DNA of 31,651 nucleotides from Nocardioidaceae bacterium (lineage in GTDB: Bacteria; Actinomycetota; Actinomycetes; Propionibacteriales; Nocardioidaceae): the NCBI GenBank assembly GCA_013811715.1, contig JACCUS010000005.1, positions 1-31,651 of the forward strand, read 5' to 3'. Positions within the stretch are counted from its first letter, which is position 1, and every line of letters starts with the position of its first letter. Shown one piece after another: positions 1-7,161 of this stretch. Below the pieces are notes generated by a model. That model did no database searches, had not been told where the DNA came from, and worked only from the letters and a program-made list of their open reading frames with translations. The position numbers were made by a program, and so were the translations under genes.

Positions 1-265
1 ACCTGGTGTCGCGCGCGGTTGGGGGTGCGCTGGGGCAACGGCTCGATGCGATCACCGCCCGGCTGGCGCTGGGCGCCGACCCCTCGACCGAGTGGTCGCG
101 GCTTGGCAGCGAAGACCAGTTGGCGCCGCTGGGCAGGACGTTGACGCGCACGGCCGAGTCGGGGTGAAGGCCGCCGGCCCCCTCGCCGCGTGTTTCCTTC
201 CCGCGTTCATGCTGATCGGCGTCGTGCCGACCATCGCCGGGGCGTTCTCCAACCTCGTCCTCTAA
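1..265 (+). pseudogene. TadC-like Flp pilus platform protein, 3' part, broken by deletion/frameshift
   Basis: This is the 3' end of an inner-membrane type II secretion F-domain (TadC-like) protein, the platform on which Tad/Flp pili assemble. The upstream part reads in frame 3 (LGADPSTEW, then LGRTLTRTAESG) and hits TGA at 165-167. The C-terminal membrane segment (GPLAACFLPAFMLIGVVP) continues in frame 2 to TAA at 263-265. From my recall of the family, some 25-30 residues normally lie between the AESG-like and the GVKAA-like stretches, and they are absent here. The junction sequence near 155-164 can be read as AESG in one frame and as RVGV in the other, which fits a deletion between short direct repeats. 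A sequencing or assembly error is the alternative. The 5' part lies outside the window. Confidence 0.62.
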
Positions 266-422
266 CCGCCGGTATTCCCCAGGGCGGGTGTCCCTCTCTC
301 GTCGTCAACAGATCGGAAAGCCCTTCTAGCCCGGCGGCTTCGGGGCCGAGAGGCTGAGGGCTACCAACGAAAACCAGCGTCTCGGGCTCAAAGTCCGAGA
401 CGAGGCGAAAGGGTATCTCATC
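266..422 (+). promoter_or_regulatory. Structured leader upstream of the pilin genes
   Basis: A 157-base non-coding stretch before the first pilin gene. It can fold into several stems: 319-324 with 357-362, then 328-331 with 352-355, with an inner stem 332-335/345-348. A separate 8-bp perfect stem follows (378-385 with 395-402, 9-base loop). A purine-rich AAAGGG at 407-412 could serve as ribosome binding site for the ATG at 423. The last stem ends five bases before that site. I do not recognise a known riboswitch class. The stems are seen; regulation is inferred. Confidence 0.4.
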
Positions 423-623
423 ATGAACAACGAACTGTCCACCCGCGCAGAAGTCGTCTCGGCAACGCGAGACGAGCAAGGCATGAACACGGCAGAGTAC
501 GCGGTCGGAACCGTGTCGGCCTGCAGCTTCGCCGGAATCCTCTACAAGATCCTGACCTCCGACTGGGCGCAGGGCCTGCTCCAGGACCTCTTCGGGAAGG
601 TCGTCGACATTCTCCCGTTCTGA
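423..623 (+). CDS. DUF4244 prepilin-like small protein 1
   Basis: A 66-residue protein of the DUF4244 type found in actinobacterial Tad pilus loci. Residues 1-20 form a polar leader ending in DEQG. It is followed by MNTAEYAVGTV and a hydrophobic helix to about residue 43. The G|M cut site with Glu at +5 matches the type IV/Flp prepilin peptidase signature, so this is probably a processed pilin or minor pilin exported to the envelope. The tail (SDWAQGLLQDLFGKVVDILPF, last residues) is a short amphipathic helix. The start at 423 keeps a leader; the internal ATG at 483 would begin exactly at the mature N-terminus and is unlikely. It is the first of a tandem pair and is separated from the second by a strong hairpin. 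Confidence 0.85.
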   Translation: MNNELSTRAEVVSATRDEQGMNTAEYAVGTVSACSFAGILYKILTSDWAQGLLQDLFGKVVDILPF

Positions 624-629
624 GCCCGC

Positions 630-659
630 CCGGGGGCGGGCCACCGCGCCCGCCCCCGG
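630..659 (+). terminator. Very stable 12-bp hairpin between the two pilin genes
   Basis: Positions 630-641 and 648-659 are perfectly complementary (12 bp, all G/C, 6-base loop CACCGC). It begins seven bases after the stop of the first pilin gene. Only a short pyrimidine stretch (TCTTCCC) follows, not a clean T-run. It could be a partial terminator, or a 3' stabiliser that raises the amount of the first pilin over the downstream genes. The Shine-Dalgarno of the next gene (AAGGAGG, 667-673) lies just beyond it. Confidence 0.6.
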
Positions 660-677
660 TCTTCCCAAGGAGGAGAC

Positions 678-869
678 ATGGCTTTCCGTACAGGTGGCGG
701 CAAGATATCCCGCCGCAACGAGCAGGGGATGAACACCGCGGAGTACGCCGTCGGGACCGTGGCATGTTGCGGCTTCGCGTGCGTCCTCTGGGCGATCCAG
801 GACTTGTACTCCGACCTTGTGCGTGGCCTCTTCGGCAATGCCCTCACCGGCTGGGTGTGGCCGCTGTGA
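678..869 (+). CDS. DUF4244 prepilin-like small protein 2
   Basis: A 63-residue paralogue of the preceding gene. A basic leader (FRTGGGKISRRNEQG) is followed by MNTAEYAVGTV, with the same G|M cut site and Glu at +5, and a hydrophobic helix. The helix contains two cysteines (ACCGFAC) that are not matched in the first copy, which has one Cys in the comparable region. The C-terminal half differs, ending in WVWPL. The start is fixed by a strong AAGGAGG four bases upstream. The stop TGA (867-869) overlaps the GTG start of the TadE gene, so the two are translationally coupled. It is probably a second pilin or minor pilin; which copy builds the fibre cannot be told from sequence. Confidence 0.83.
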   Translation: MAFRTGGGKISRRNEQGMNTAEYAVGTVACCGFACVLWAIQDLYSDLVRGLFGNALTGWVWPL

Positions 870-1258
870 CGGCCGGACATCTCGGTGCCCGACGCCGGGA
901 CGCCCGGGGCAGCGTGACAGCCGAGGCGGCGATGGTGCTGCCGATCGTGGCGGCTTTTGCGCTGGTCATGGTCTGGATGCTGTCGGTCGGGATCGCCCAG
1001 ATCAGGGCTGTCGACGCATCTCGGGACGCGGCTCGCGCACTGGCTCGGGGAGAGGATCGCGGCGCCGCGGTCGCGTTAGCTCGGCGCACCGCGCCCGAAG
1101 GTGCGGAGGTGAGGGTCGACGATGGAGCAGGTTTGGTACGGGTCACCGTCTCGCTGCGGGCGGACGCTCCCGGCTGGCTGCTCGTGCCGCTGCCCGCGGT
1201 GTGGGTCGACTCGAGCTCGGCGGTGGAGGTGGAAGGCGATGCCGCCGCCGTCGGCTGA
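866..1258 (+). CDS. TadE-type pseudopilin
   Basis: A 130-residue protein with a short arginine-rich N-terminus (GARRRDARG) followed by SVTAEAAMVLPIV, the typical TadE opening: Gly|Ser with Glu at +5, then one membrane helix to about residue 45. The rest is a small extracytoplasmic domain. TadE-type proteins are minor pseudopilins needed for Flp pilus assembly. The GTG start at 866 overlaps the upstream stop (GTGA) and is preferred to the in-frame GTG-less extension upstream. The stop lies inside the next gene (20-base overlap), so this is part of a single operon with the two DUF4244 genes. Confidence 0.85.
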   Translation: MTAGHLGARRRDARGSVTAEAAMVLPIVAAFALVMVWMLSVGIAQIRAVDASRDAARALARGEDRGAAVALARRTAPEGAEVRVDDGAGLVRVTVSLRADAPGWLLVPLPAVWVDSSSAVEVEGDAAAVG

Positions 1259-1640
1259 CCGGACCGATCCGGCTCGGCCGGACTCAGCGGCGGCGCGGCA
1301 GGTGCGTGCCGAGGCCGGAGTCGCGACCGTCTGGGGTGTCGCCTGGATCTTCGTGTGTCTCAGCATCGGATGGCTCGGTCTGGTCGCGGCGATGGTCGTC
1401 GCCGGCCAACATCACGTCGACGCGGCTGCCGAACTCGCCTCGCTGTCTGGGGCGGCCCGGTTGCAGCGTGGCGGCGACGCGTGCGAGCTCGCGGGCGTGG
1501 TGGCGGCCGACAACGACGTCGAGGTGACGTCGTGCGCCGTGGAGGGCTCCGACGTCGTGGTCGCGGTGGCGACCAGCGTTGCGTTGCCGTTCGGGCTGGA
1601 CGGCCGCCTCGTCGCTGTTTCGCGAGCAGGCCCGGACTGA
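1239..1640 (+). CDS. Rv3654c-like TadE/G-type membrane protein
   Basis: A 133-residue protein starting at ATG 1239 inside the end of the TadE gene. After a polar, basic leader of about 25 residues comes EAGVATVWGVAWIF and a long hydrophobic helix (about residues 30-55), then AELASLSGAARL and a small alternating-hydrophobic domain. From memory this matches the Rv3654c family that closes the tad operon in mycobacteria and Streptomyces. Two cysteines (in GGDACELAG and TSCAVEG) could form a disulfide outside the membrane. It is probably a pseudopilin-like assembly factor. It is the last gene of the pilus run; the next gene is convergent. Confidence 0.8.
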   Translation: MPPPSADRTDPARPDSAAARQVRAEAGVATVWGVAWIFVCLSIGWLGLVAAMVVAGQHHVDAAAELASLSGAARLQRGGDACELAGVVAADNDVEVTSCAVEGSDVVVAVATSVALPFGLDGRLVAVSRAGPD

Positions 1641-1703
1641 CGCACATGGCCAGACCCCACGGGCCACGGCGAAGACCCTGTCACGCCGCCACGGCGCGAG
1701 CGG

Positions 1704-2144
1704 CTACCGCTTGTCGCGTGGCGCGGAGTCACGGTGCTGGTCGTGCTGGTCTGAGGTCCGTGGGGCATCCGGGTCGGAGGTCCGTGGGGCATTCGGGTCC
1801 GACGCCGGAGTGGCATGGCGCGATCCGGCCGGCGGAGTGCTCTCGCGAGCCTCGGCCTCCGCGGCCCTGGCCCTGCGCGCCTCCTGGTCCTTCGCGGCGG
1901 CCTGGTCACGCAGCGAGTGCATCTCGGCGCGACGACGACGACCCCGCTTGAGTCCGGCAGCCACCAGGACCACGCCGACGACTCCGATCAGCAGCGTGAG
2001 CGCCCCGGCCAAGAAGACGCCTGCGACAGTGGTCTCGACGGTGAACCACTCCAGATCGAGCGAGGCGGCGTCCTCGCCCCGCACGGCCGCGGCGATGATG
2101 AGCACAGCGACGAGCACAAGTATCAATATCCCCAAGACGACCAC
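1704..2144 (-). CDS. Small LapA-like two-helix membrane protein
   Basis: A 146-residue protein. Residues 2-20 and about 39-63 are membrane helices, joined by a short acidic loop (GEDAASLDLEWF). A basic stretch (KRGRRRRAE) and a charged, probably helical segment (about 75-100) follow, then a low-complexity tail with two 8-residue repeats, SDPNAPRT and SDPDAPRT. The layout resembles the LapA/DUF1049 family, whose role in actinobacteria is unclear. The GTG start at 2144 has AGGAGA nine bases upstream. It is convergent with the pilus operon (63-base gap) and lies downstream of the helicase gene on the same strand. The function is unknown; identification rests on membrane pattern only. Confidence 0.65.
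   Translation of the reverse strand: MVVLGILILVLVAVLIIAAAVRGEDAASLDLEWFTVETTVAGVFLAGALTLLIGVVGVVLVAAGLKRGRRRRAEMHSLRDQAAAKDQEARRARAAEAEARESTPPAGSRHATPASDPNAPRTSDPDAPRTSDQHDQHRDSAPRDKR
1754..1801. repeat. Two copies of a 24-bp tandem repeat
   Basis: Positions 1754-1777 and 1778-1801 are 22/24 identical. They encode the eight-residue repeats in the disordered tail of the LapA-like protein. The in-frame period (24 = 8 codons) means copy-number change would not break the gene. Confidence 0.85.
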
Positions 2145-2226
2145 GAGCGCATCTCCTCTCGAGCCCCGTCGGGCTCAGCTCTCCCCTTGGCGACCTGCGA
2201 TGATCGCACGTGACACCGTAGCGAGG

Positions 2227-4554
2227 TCAGCCGTGTTCCGCGAGCAGCACCTCGAGCAGCCGAAGCGCCCCGCGCTTGTCGAGCGGGGTGTTGCCGTTGC
2301 CACACTTCGGCGACTGCACACACGACGGACACCCCGCGTCGCACGCGCAGCAGGCGATCGCCTCCCGGGTGGCGGTCAGCCACTCCGCGGCCGCACCGAA
2401 GCCGCGTTCGGCGAACCCGGCGCCGCCAGGGTGGCCGTCGTACACGAACACCGTCAGCAGGCCCGTGTCCTCGTGCAGGGCCGTCGAGACGCCGCCGATG
2501 TCCCAGCGGTCGCAGGTGGCGAACAGTGGGAGCAGGCCGATCGAGGCGTGCTCGGCTGCGTGAGCGGCGCCGGGGACATCGCGCCGGTCGACACCGCTTC
2601 GGTCGAGCTGCGCCCCGGTCAACGTCCACCAGACCGCCTTGGTGCACAGGTGTCGTGGCGGCAGGTCCAGGGGCTCCTCACCCAGCACCTCGCCGGTGGC
2701 GGAGCGCTTCTTCAAGAACGCCACGATCTGCGACGACACCTCCACCGAGCCGAACGACAGGGCCGCCTCCCCCCACGGCTCCTCGACGTCGGCCGAGACG
2801 ATCCGGATGTCGGTCACCTCCCGGGGGCTGGTGGAGTAGTCGGGCCGGGCCAGGTTGACGACCGAAACACTCTCCTCGAGGTCGAGGGACTCCACCAGGT
2901 AGGTCTCCCCGAGGTGCACGTAGACCGCGCCCCGATGCACGGCCGCATGAGCCGAGCCCGCGTCGACGGTGCCGACCAGCCGGCCGGTGGAGCCCTCGAC
3001 GATGCGCACGGGGGGACCTCCGCTGGACCGGATGTCGGCCAGGTCCGCGGCCCGGTCGCGCCGCGTCCAGAACCAGCCCCGTGTACGCCGCCGCAGGTAG
3101 CCCGCGTCGACCAGGGAGCCGACAACTCGCGCGACGTCGCCGTCGAACAACCCGAAGTCGGCCTCGGTCAGCGGGATCTCCTGGGCCGCCGCGCAGAGGT
3201 GCGGCGCGACGACGTAGGGGTTCGCAGGATCGAAGACGCTGGCCTCCACCGGCGTGCCGAGCAGCGCCTCCGGGTGGGTAACCAGGTAGGTGTCGAGCGG
3301 GTCGTCTCGGGCGACGAGCACGCCGAGCCCGCCTTGGCCCTCGCGTCCGGATCGGCCGATCTGCTGCCACATCGAGGCGCGGGTGCCCGGGTAGCCGGCC
3401 ATCACGACCGCGTCGAGGCCGTCGATGTCGATGCCCAGCTCGAGCGCGTTGGTGGCCGAGACGGCCATCAGCTCGCCGGTCTTGAGCCGACGCTCCAGCT
3501 CGCGGCGGTCCTCCGGCAGGTAGCCGCCTCGGTAGGGCGCGACCCGCCTCGCCAGATCCGGGTCCACCTCGCGCAGCATGCCCTGCGCCTGCAGGGCCAC
3601 CGTCTCGGCCCCGCGCCGGCTCCGGACGAACGCCAGCGTCCGGACGCCGTCGGCGACCAGGTCGGCCACCAGGTCGGCTGTCTCCGAGGCGGCCGAACGC
3701 CGTACCGGCGCTCCCTGCTCACCGAGCAGCGAGGTGAGCGGCGGCTCCCACAGCGCGACCGCCGTCCGGCCACGCGGCGAACCATCGAGCTGCACCGCCT
3801 CGACCGGCTCGCCGACCAGCCGGGACGCGGTGGCGTCGGGGCTTGCCGCGGTCGCCGACGCCAGCACGAAGGTGGGCGACGCGCCGTAGTGGGCGGCGAC
3901 CCGTCGCAGCCGGCGGAGGATCTGCGCGACGTGCGCGCCGAAGACGCCTCGGTAGTGGTGGCACTCGTCGACCACCACAAAGCGCAGCGCCCCCCAAAAC
4001 AGCGACCACCGGGCATGGCCGGGCAGCATCGTGCGGTGCAGCATGTCTGGATTGGTCAGCACGTAGTTGGCGTGCTGCCGGGCCCAGTCGCGCTCCTCGC
4101 GGGAGGAGTCGCCGTCGTAGGCCGTCGCCCGCACCCCGGGCACGTCGAGTCCGGACATCGCCGCCAGCTGGTCGTGTGCCAACGCCTTCGTGGGCGACAG
4201 GTACAGCACGGTGTCGCCCCTGGCACCGGGATGCTCGACGCTCCGGGTGATGGCGGTGAGGGCGGGCATCAGATAGGCCAGCGACTTGCCCGACGCGGTT
4301 CCGGTGGCGACCACGGTGTGGCGGCCATCCCACGCCGCCTCGGCCGCCTCGGCCTGGTGGCTCCACGGCGCGACCACACCGCGGGCCAGGTACGTCGCGG
4401 GCAGCGCCGGATGCACCCACGTCGGCCAGGCGGCGGCTCGGGCATCCCGCGCGGGCAGGATCTCGAGATGGGTCAGCCTCTCCCGCCGAGACGACGGGGC
4501 TGCGAGGCGGAGCGCCGCCAGCCGTGGGTCGAACACCCGTTTGGTCGCGGCCAC
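2227..4554 (-). CDS. DEAD/DEAH helicase with C-terminal DUF1998 cysteine domain (MrfA/YprA type)
   Basis: A 775-residue superfamily 2 helicase. Motif I is ATGTASGKS (83-91), motif II DECH (196-199), motif III LASAT (231-235), motif VI QQIGRSGR (397-404). Residues about 570-775 form a DUF1998 domain with a cysteine cluster (C735, C736, C738, C742, C745, C750) of which four probably bind zinc. This arrangement is that of MrfA/YprA and Hrq1 helicases, 3'-5' DNA translocases; MrfA of Bacillus works in mitomycin-type DNA damage repair. A repair role here is inferred from the family. The GTG start at 4554 precedes a divergent intergenic region shared with bldG. The helicase/bldG pairing is, from memory, also that of Streptomyces. 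Confidence 0.92.
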   Translation of the reverse strand: MAATKRVFDPRLAALRLAAPSSRRERLTHLEILPARDARAAAWPTWVHPALPATYLARGVVAPWSHQAEAAEAAWDGRHTVVATGTASGKSLAYLMPALTAITRSVEHPGARGDTVLYLSPTKALAHDQLAAMSGLDVPGVRATAYDGDSSREERDWARQHANYVLTNPDMLHRTMLPGHARWSLFWGALRFVVVDECHHYRGVFGAHVAQILRRLRRVAAHYGASPTFVLASATAASPDATASRLVGEPVEAVQLDGSPRGRTAVALWEPPLTSLLGEQGAPVRRSAASETADLVADLVADGVRTLAFVRSRRGAETVALQAQGMLREVDPDLARRVAPYRGGYLPEDRRELERRLKTGELMAVSATNALELGIDIDGLDAVVMAGYPGTRASMWQQIGRSGREGQGGLGVLVARDDPLDTYLVTHPEALLGTPVEASVFDPANPYVVAPHLCAAAQEIPLTEADFGLFDGDVARVVGSLVDAGYLRRRTRGWFWTRRDRAADLADIRSSGGPPVRIVEGSTGRLVGTVDAGSAHAAVHRGAVYVHLGETYLVESLDLEESVSVVNLARPDYSTSPREVTDIRIVSADVEEPWGEAALSFGSVEVSSQIVAFLKKRSATGEVLGEEPLDLPPRHLCTKAVWWTLTGAQLDRSGVDRRDVPGAAHAAEHASIGLLPLFATCDRWDIGGVSTALHEDTGLLTVFVYDGHPGGAGFAERGFGAAAEWLTATREAIACCACDAGCPSCVQSPKCGNGNTPLDKRGALRLLEVLLAEHG

Positions 4555-4658
4555 GGTTCGAATCCTCGCATCCGTCTCCGCAGCCGGTATTACGTGGTTG
4601 AATGAGCAGGCGGCGATGAACTCGCCGCCACTTCGTAGGGAATCGAGGGAGATGCCGG

Positions 4659-5012
4659 ATGGATCTGTCGTTGGATAACAGGGAGACCGGTGCGCGGATG
4701 GTCCTCGACGTCGGCGGCGAGATCGACGTCTACACCGCCCCGAAGCTGCGCGAGCGGCTCGTGGATCTGATCAACGCCGGTCACTACGACATCATCGTCA
4801 ACCTCGAAGGCGTCGACTTCTTGGACTCCACCGGCCTCGGCGTACTGGTCGGCGCACTCAAGCGAGTGCGGGCCCAAGAGGGGACGTTGCGCCTGGTGTG
4901 CACCCAGGAGCGGCTGTTGAAGATCTTCCGGATCACCGGGCTGGCCAAGGTCTTTCCGATCTACGACTCCGTGGACGCCGCCTCCTCGGCCAACGACGAC
5001 ACGCCTGCCTAA
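4659..5012 (+). CDS. bldG: BldG-like anti-sigma factor antagonist (STAS domain)
   Basis: A 117-residue single STAS domain. The phosphorylatable serine sits in FLDSTGLG (S57). The stretches GGEIDVYTAPKLRERL and KIFRITGLAKVFPI are nearly those I recall for Streptomyces BldG, and the neighbouring helicase agrees. Unphosphorylated BldG-type proteins bind an anti-sigma factor kinase and so release a sigma factor; in Streptomyces BldG is needed for differentiation and antibiotic production. The start is decided by GAGGGAG (4645-4651) seven bases before the ATG. In Streptomyces an anti-sigma factor gene follows directly; here the next gene is a Mop regulator, so the partner must lie elsewhere. The function in this organism is inferred. 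Confidence 0.9.
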   Translation: MDLSLDNRETGARMVLDVGGEIDVYTAPKLRERLVDLINAGHYDIIVNLEGVDFLDSTGLGVLVGALKRVRAQEGTLRLVCTQERLLKIFRITGLAKVFPIYDSVDAASSANDDTPA

Positions 5013-5074
5013 CGACCCTGCCCCGCCCGCCCAGGGCCGAAGCCAGAGCAGACACTACTCCGCAACTGCGGTGC

Positions 5075-5080
5075 TAGAGT
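5075..5080 (+). promoter_or_regulatory. Possible -10 box (TAGAGT) for the molybdate operon
   Basis: TAGAGT ends seven bases before the ATG at 5088 and no Shine-Dalgarno sequence is seen in between. Transcription would then start at or next to the start codon, giving a leaderless mRNA, which is common in actinobacteria. No convincing -35 element is visible. Confidence 0.4.
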
Positions 5081-5087
5081 TCCCAAG

Positions 5088-5492
5088 ATGGCGCAATTTC
5101 GGATATCAGAGGTGTCCGAGCTACTCGGCGTGAGCGACGACACCGTCCGCCGCTGGATTGACACCGGGCAGCTCTCGGCGCCGAAGGGCGCGACGGGCCG
5201 GATGCTCGTGGACGGCGCGGAGCTCGCGGCGTTCGCCAAGGCCCACGCGCATGAGACGCGGGATCCGTCGGCGGTCGACCGGTCCGCCCGGAACCGGTTC
5301 GTCGGGCTGGTCACCGAGGTGGTCACCGACAAGGTGATGGCGCAGGTGGACGTGCAGTGCGGTCCGCACCGGGTCGTCTCGCTGATGAGCAGCGAGGCGG
5401 TTCGCGAGCTACGTCTGGAGCCAGGCGTGCTCGTGGTGGCGGTGGTCAAGAGCACGCAGGTGGTGATCGAGACACCGGATGGCGGCTCGTGA
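5088..5492 (+). CDS. HTH plus Mop/TOBE molybdate-binding protein
   Basis: A 134-residue protein. Residues 3-45 form a MerR/excisionase-like helix-turn-helix (FRISEVSELLGVSDDTVRRW). After a short linker, about residues 68-130 form a Mop (TOBE) domain, including NRFVGLVTEVV and MSSEAVRELRLEPG, the fold that binds molybdate or tungstate. The combination suggests a molybdate-responsive DNA-binding regulator or a molybdate store (molbindin) tied to the locus. It directly precedes modA: its TGA overlaps the modA GTG, so it is the first gene of the operon. Direct regulation of modABC is inferred from position. Confidence 0.87.
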   Translation: MAQFRISEVSELLGVSDDTVRRWIDTGQLSAPKGATGRMLVDGAELAAFAKAHAHETRDPSAVDRSARNRFVGLVTEVVTDKVMAQVDVQCGPHRVVSLMSSEAVRELRLEPGVLVVAVVKSTQVVIETPDGGS

Positions 5493-6304
5493 CGAAGGAT
5501 CAGAAGGCGCATCTGCCACTGAGATTAAGGCGGTTGCTCGGCGCAGGCAGCGCTGTCCTGCTATGCCTGGCCGCCTGCGGCGCGGATGAGGAGGACCCGT
5601 CGTCGGATTCCTCGGTTGGCAGCAGCGGTGAGGTCACGGTGTCCGCCGCAGCGTCGCTGACCGAGGCGTTCACCCAGCTCGGCAAGGACTTCGAGGACGC
5701 CAACCCCGGGGCTGACGTGCAGTTCAACTTCGAGGGGAGCTCGACGCTGGCGCAGCAGATCAACCAAGGTGCGCCCGTCGATGTGTTCGCCGCCGCGGAT
5801 CAGGCCCAGATGCAGGTGGTGGTCGAGGCCGACCGGGTGGCCGGGGCGCCCACCATCTTCGTGGCGAACAAGCTGCAGATCGTCGTCCCGAAGGGCAACC
5901 CTGCGCAGGTGGACGACCTGGCGGCCTTCGGCGAACCCGAGCTGGCCATCGCGTTCTGCGCCGAGGAAGTCCCCTGCGGCGCGGCCGCGCAAGAGGCTTT
6001 CGAGCTGGCGGGGCTCAGCCCGGCCCCAGACACCCTGGAACAGGATGTCAAGGCCGTGCTGACCAAGGTCGGGCTCGGCGAGGCCGACGCCGGGCTCGTC
6101 TACGTCAGCGACGTGATCTCGGCCGGAGGGAACGTCGAGGGCATCGATTTTCCGGAGGCGAACCGGGCCATCAACCACTACCCGATCGCCGTGCTGCAGG
6201 ACGCGCCGAATGCTGCGGCAGCCGAAGCCTTCGTTGACTATGTGCTCTCCGACCAGGGCAGCTCGGTGCTCAAGGAGTTCGGCTTCATCATCGACGTCCC
6301 ATGA
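5489..6304 (+). CDS. modA: Molybdate ABC transporter substrate-binding lipoprotein ModA
   Basis: A 271-residue lipoprotein. A basic N-terminus and hydrophobic stretch lead to the lipobox LAAC, with the lipidated cysteine at residue 30; an acidic/serine linker follows. The mature part begins EVTVSAAASLTEAFTQLG and contains FNFEGSSTLAQQINQGAP and DVFAAADQAQM, the conserved ligand-binding stretches of ModA. It captures molybdate outside the membrane and hands it to ModB. The GTG start at 5489 overlaps the upstream stop and gives a proper signal peptide; longer in-frame extensions would run through the previous gene. It overlaps modB by four bases. Confidence 0.95.
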   Translation: MTKDQKAHLPLRLRRLLGAGSAVLLCLAACGADEEDPSSDSSVGSSGEVTVSAAASLTEAFTQLGKDFEDANPGADVQFNFEGSSTLAQQINQGAPVDVFAAADQAQMQVVVEADRVAGAPTIFVANKLQIVVPKGNPAQVDDLAAFGEPELAIAFCAEEVPCGAAAQEAFELAGLSPAPDTLEQDVKAVLTKVGLGEADAGLVYVSDVISAGGNVEGIDFPEANRAINHYPIAVLQDAPNAAAAEAFVDYVLSDQGSSVLKEFGFIIDVP

Positions 6305-7161
6305 CCGATCGTCGCCCCCGCCCCGTCTCGACGACGATTCGCTCGCAGGGCGCCCGAAGGAGGCGCTCCCCAAAGACCGGTGGGTTGCCGGTGGTACTGG
6401 TGCTGCCCGCAGTGGTCGGACTGGCCTTCCTGCTCGTGCCGATGGCCGGATTGCTGCTGGAGGCACCGTGGGGCACCCTCGGCACCCGGCTGGCAGACCC
6501 CGCGGTGCTCGCCGCGCTGCGGCTGTCCTTGTTGACCGCCTCCGTGGCGACCGCGTTGTGCCTGGTTTGGGGGGTGCCGCTGGCCTGGCTGTTGGCCCGC
6601 AGCGCGCTGCCCGGTCGGCAGTACATCCGTGCGCTGGTGACGGTGCCGCTGGTGTTGCCGCCGGTCGTGGGCGGAGTGGCGCTGCTGCTCGTGCTGGGAC
6701 GCAACGGAGTGATCGGCCAGTACCTGGAGTCCTGGTTCGGCGTCTCGCTGCCGTTCACCACCGCAGGGGTGATCGTCGCTGAGGCGTTCGTGGCGATGCC
6801 CTTCCTGGTGATCGCCGTCGACGGGGCTCTGCGGGGTGCGGACCGGCGCTACGAGGAAGCCGCCGCAACCCTTGGGGCATCGCAGTGGCTGACATTCCGC
6901 CGTGTCACCCTCCCGCTCGTCGCGCCCGGCATCGCCGCTGGTGCGGTGCTGTGCTGGGCACGGGCGCTGGGTGAGTTCGGAGCCACGATCACCTTCGCCG
7001 GGAACTTGCCCGGCAAGACTCAGACCATGCCGCTCGCGGTCTACCTCGCACTCAACACCGACCCCCAGGCCGCGATCGTGCTCAGCCTCGTGCTGCTTGC
7101 AGTGTCGGTGATCGTGCTCGCCAGCCTGCGCGACAAATGGATCAGCCCGAACGCCGCATGA
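6301..7161 (+). CDS. modB: Molybdate ABC transporter permease ModB
   Basis: A 286-residue membrane protein with about six helices and a basic cytoplasmic N-terminus of some 28 residues. The EAA motif that contacts the ATPase is visible as EEAAATLGASQWLTFRRVTL (about 181-200), followed by ARALGEFGATITFAGN, typical of the ModB/CysT permease group. It forms the membrane channel for molybdate with ModC. ATG overlaps the modA stop (ATGA). Confidence 0.95.
   Translation: MTDRRPRPVSTTIRSQGARRRRSPKTGGLPVVLVLPAVVGLAFLLVPMAGLLLEAPWGTLGTRLADPAVLAALRLSLLTASVATALCLVWGVPLAWLLARSALPGRQYIRALVTVPLVLPPVVGGVALLLVLGRNGVIGQYLESWFGVSLPFTTAGVIVAEAFVAMPFLVIAVDGALRGADRRYEEAAATLGASQWLTFRRVTLPLVAPGIAAGAVLCWARALGEFGATITFAGNLPGKTQTMPLAVYLALNTDPQAAIVLSLVLLAVSVIVLASLRDKWISPNAA

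Noticed and set aside
1579..4605. Very long plus-strand open frame opposite the helicase
   Set aside because: It is the antisense shadow of the helicase and LapA-like genes in high-GC DNA; its peptide is rich in Arg, Gly and Pro and shows no domain, while the minus strand has all helicase motifs.
7137..7157. Earlier ATG for modC
   Set aside because: It lies inside modB, has no ribosome binding site, and the ATGA overlap at 7158 matches the other junctions of the operon.
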